From NCBI GenBank assembly GCA_964588665.1, contig CAZPQQ010000070.1, positions 1-16,713 of the forward strand: DNA of 16,713 bases, read 5' to 3'. Source of the stretch: UBA2160 sp964588665 (GTDB taxonomy: Bacteria > Chloroflexota > Dehalococcoidia > Lucifugimonadales > UBA1123). Both the position numbers and the translations under genes were made by a program. This document shows positions 14,959 to 16,713 of this stretch, piece by piece. Position 1 is the stretch's first letter; each line of letters begins with the position of its first letter. A model generated the notes under the pieces. The model was given only the letters and a program-made list of their open reading frames with translations, had not been told where the DNA came from and searched no databases.

Positions 14959-16614
14959 CTAGGCAGGTAGATCGACGAGCACTCGGGTTCCCTGTCCAGG
15001 CGTAGAGTGCAGGTCCACCTTGCCGCCGAGTTCATTGACGCGCGAATTGATGTTGCCGATGCCGTGGCCAACAGTCGCTTCGTCGACCTCGAATCCATGG
15101 CCGTCGTCGACGACATCCAGGCCGACACGACCCTCCGCGAACCGGAGCGTGACCTGCACGTGCTGGGCGCCCGAGTGCTTGAGCGCGTTGGCCAGCACCT
15201 CCTGCGTAACGCGGTACAGGCAGGTCGCCGCGGACACCGAAACCGGCCGTTCTTCGCCCGCCAATTCGACGGACGCATCGAGTCCCGACACGCGGGTGAA
15301 CTCGTTGACTTGGTTCGCCAGCATCTCGCCGACGCCCTTTTGTCCGGCAAGGTAGGGTTTGAGATCGAAGATGTAGTGACGGACTTCAAGGAGGGTCTCC
15401 TTTGACAGCGCGACCATCTGACGAAGCCGATCGGCCAAACCTTCAGCCTTGCGGTCGGCGAGCTCCGCCGAGGTCTCCAGTTGGAGGCTCAACATGAAGA
15501 TGGCCTGCGCGATGCCGTCGTGTATCTCCCGTGCGATGCGCGCCCTCTCCTCCTGCGCGGCCAGGTCGGTTCGCTCTCGGGCCAGCGACGCGTTGTGGAG
15601 GCCGATAGCGACCTGCCGCGCAACTGTTTCGACGAGTTGAGTGGAAGACGCTCCACGATCTCCGGATCTCGGGACGCTCGCCAACAGCACACCCAACACC
15701 TCGCCCTCAGCCATCAGCGGGACGGCATAATCGGTCGCGTCACCGGTGGACTCGGTCTTCGTTCGTCGAGATTCCGCGGCGTCGCCAGCCAAGGAGATCG
15801 ACAGACGCTCCAATCCCGCTGTCGAGGACGCCACCGACAGCTCGTTGACATCGTTCATCAGCAGGATCGACAGATTGGTGATGTTCGTCAGATTGCGGGC
15901 CGTCTGAGCGACCGCCGTGGTGAGAGTGACCTTCTCGGATCCGCCTTGCACGACGGCCTCGGCGACCCTGAACAGGACTTCCATGTCGTCTAGGGCCATG
16001 CGTGTTCGGGCTCGTTGTTCTTGCAGGGTCCTAAACAGCGCGCCGATGTAGCCGACGACGATGGCGATCAGATACGCGGTGGTGATGTTGCCGAAGAAGA
16101 ACGACCTCTGTCCTTCGGCCAAAGCCGCGTCGAATCCGTTGCCGCCCAATCCCACGACCACCGCGTACCCCGCGGCGAAACCCGAGACGGTGATCAGGGA
16201 GCGGAACGAGCCGAGCAGGAAACTCGGGACCATAATCGAGGTGACGGCGAAGTGCCAGAACGGGCTCCCCCAGCCGCCGCTGAAGTAGATCAGCGCGAGG
16301 CTGCCGGCCATGTCGGCCACGCCAACGGCGATGAGCTCGACCGAGGGCGTGCCCATCGGAGCGCCGCGAGGCGATCTCATCGTGGGGTAGATCCGTGTCG
16401 AGTATGCGGTGCCTGCCGCGAGATGGGCAAACGCATACAGCAGAAGAGCCGGCTCGTATCGAAGGTTGATTTCCCGAGCGGACCCATTGGCCACGAGAAA
16501 CACGGCCAGCACAAGGGTGAGCCAGCGGAACAGATAGAGGAAGCCGACCGGGTTGGCGAGCGTTGACTGGGATGCTCGGAGCCACAACGCCAAGGGGGTT
16601 CGACTGGAAGCCAT
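14959..16614 (-). CDS. membrane sensor histidine kinase, DesK/NarX-type (HisKA_3)
   Basis: A 551-residue inner-membrane kinase. About six hydrophobic spans fill residues 20-195. A linker and GAF-like sensor domain follow (about 210-345). Then come the HisKA_3 dimerisation helix with phosphoacceptor H365 in REIHDGIAQ and a HATPase domain (about 462-551) with N box EVLANALKHS (472-481), G1 DDGHGF and G2 GHGIGNI. Signals may be membrane-derived or a small ligand of the GAF domain. ATG 16614 is chosen, with CGGAGG about ten bases upstream. The frame is open to 16701, but that extension runs into the tRNA gene and is not protein-like. It is followed after 38 bases by its response regulator. Promoter not identified: only 54 bases separate it from the tRNA. 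Confidence 0.92.
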   Translation of the reverse strand: MASSRTPLALWLRASQSTLANPVGFLYLFRWLTLVLAVFLVANGSAREINLRYEPALLLYAFAHLAAGTAYSTRIYPTMRSPRGAPMGTPSVELIAVGVADMAGSLALIYFSGGWGSPFWHFAVTSIMVPSFLLGSFRSLITVSGFAAGYAVVVGLGGNGFDAALAEGQRSFFFGNITTAYLIAIVVGYIGALFRTLQEQRARTRMALDDMEVLFRVAEAVVQGGSEKVTLTTAVAQTARNLTNITNLSILLMNDVNELSVASSTAGLERLSISLAGDAAESRRTKTESTGDATDYAVPLMAEGEVLGVLLASVPRSGDRGASSTQLVETVARQVAIGLHNASLARERTDLAAQEERARIAREIHDGIAQAIFMLSLQLETSAELADRKAEGLADRLRQMVALSKETLLEVRHYIFDLKPYLAGQKGVGEMLANQVNEFTRVSGLDASVELAGEERPVSVSAATCLYRVTQEVLANALKHSGAQHVQVTLRFAEGRVGLDVVDDGHGFEVDEATVGHGIGNINSRVNELGGKVDLHSTPGQGTRVLVDLPA

Positions 16615-16639
16615 TCGCTGCACGCCTCCGCATCGGACT

Positions 16640-16655
16640 CCCCGGCACGTCGGGG
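16640..16655 (-). other. small GC hairpin between tRNA and kinase gene
   Basis: CCCCG (16640-16644) and CGGGG (16651-16655) pair around six bases, 13 bases past the tRNA 3' end on the minus strand. No T-run. It may help end or process the tRNA transcript. Confidence 0.3.
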
Positions 16656-16668
16656 CGGACGGTTTGAT

Positions 16669-16713
16669 TGGAGCGGGTGATGGGATTCGAACCCACGACA
16701 TTCTGCTTGGGAA
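16669..16713 (-). tRNA. tRNA-Gly(CCC), 3' part, cut by window edge
   Basis: On the minus strand the sequence starts in the anticodon loop TTCCCAA (anticodon CCC at 16711-16709). It continues with the stem half GCAGA, variable ATGTC, T-arm GTGGG-TTCGAAT-CCCAT, acceptor half CACCCGC, discriminator T and an encoded CCA (16671-16669). The U discriminator and acceptor sequence fit glycine tRNAs. The 5' half (D-arm, other stem halves) is outside the window. Confidence 0.9.

Noticed and set aside
13986..15389. 467-codon minus-strand open frame spanning the kinase, regulator and leader
   Set aside because: Out of frame with the kinase and regulator, Arg/Gly/Ser-rich, and runs through REP elements. 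Both real genes have full motif sets in other frames.
16615..16701. 29-residue N-terminal extension of the histidine kinase
   Set aside because: It overlaps the tRNA-Gly gene, has Pro/Cys-rich unlikely composition, and a better start with CGGAGG exists at 16614.

Overview
The window is about 16.7 kb of GC-rich (by eye a little over 60%) bacterial DNA with one 100-N scaffold gap at 1973-2072, so it comes from a draft or metagenome assembly. No marker gene fixes the taxon. The mix of a fused hydantoinase-type protein, an AXE1-type hydrolase pair, an AtzA/TrzA-like amidohydrolase, an H-x4-DH nickel permease and small GC-rich hairpin repeats around GGGCGAAGCCC resembles uncultured Chloroflexota of the SAR202/Dehalococcoidia type. 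That placement is inference from gene content only.

Layout, left to right. 1-609 is non-coding and full of hairpin repeats. 610-1895 (minus strand) holds a Fur-family regulator followed by a Ni/Co permease, with a good sigma70-type promoter and a dyad-rich operator region in front. 1973-2543 holds the gap and more repeats. 2544-3923 (minus) is an amidohydrolase with an altered active site. 4183-5502 (plus) is a zinc-ribbon/RDD membrane protein with an unrecognised C-terminal region and a clear promoter. 5778-14026 (minus) is the most unusual part: a same-strand run of a fused HyuA-HyuB ATP-dependent hydrolase, an intact AXE1-family serine hydrolase, a phosphoenolpyruvate carboxykinase-like (PEPCK-like) protein broken in this assembly by a 7-bp tandem duplication, and a second AXE1-family protein that has lost its catalytic triad. 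14258-16614 (minus) is a NarL/DesK-type histidine kinase and response regulator pair. A partial tRNA-Gly(CCC) lies at the right edge.

Working together: the Fur-type regulator probably controls itself and the permease. The two-component pair lies directly upstream of the hydrolase cluster on the same strand and is a plausible but unproven regulator of it. Within the cluster, an ATP-driven amide or lactam-type hydrolase, an ester or lactone hydrolase, a PEPCK-fold protein lacking key Mn2+ ligands and a catalytically dead hydrolase paralogue suggest an uncharacterised catabolic or modification pathway. No mobile-element gene, integrase, CRISPR array or rRNA was seen.
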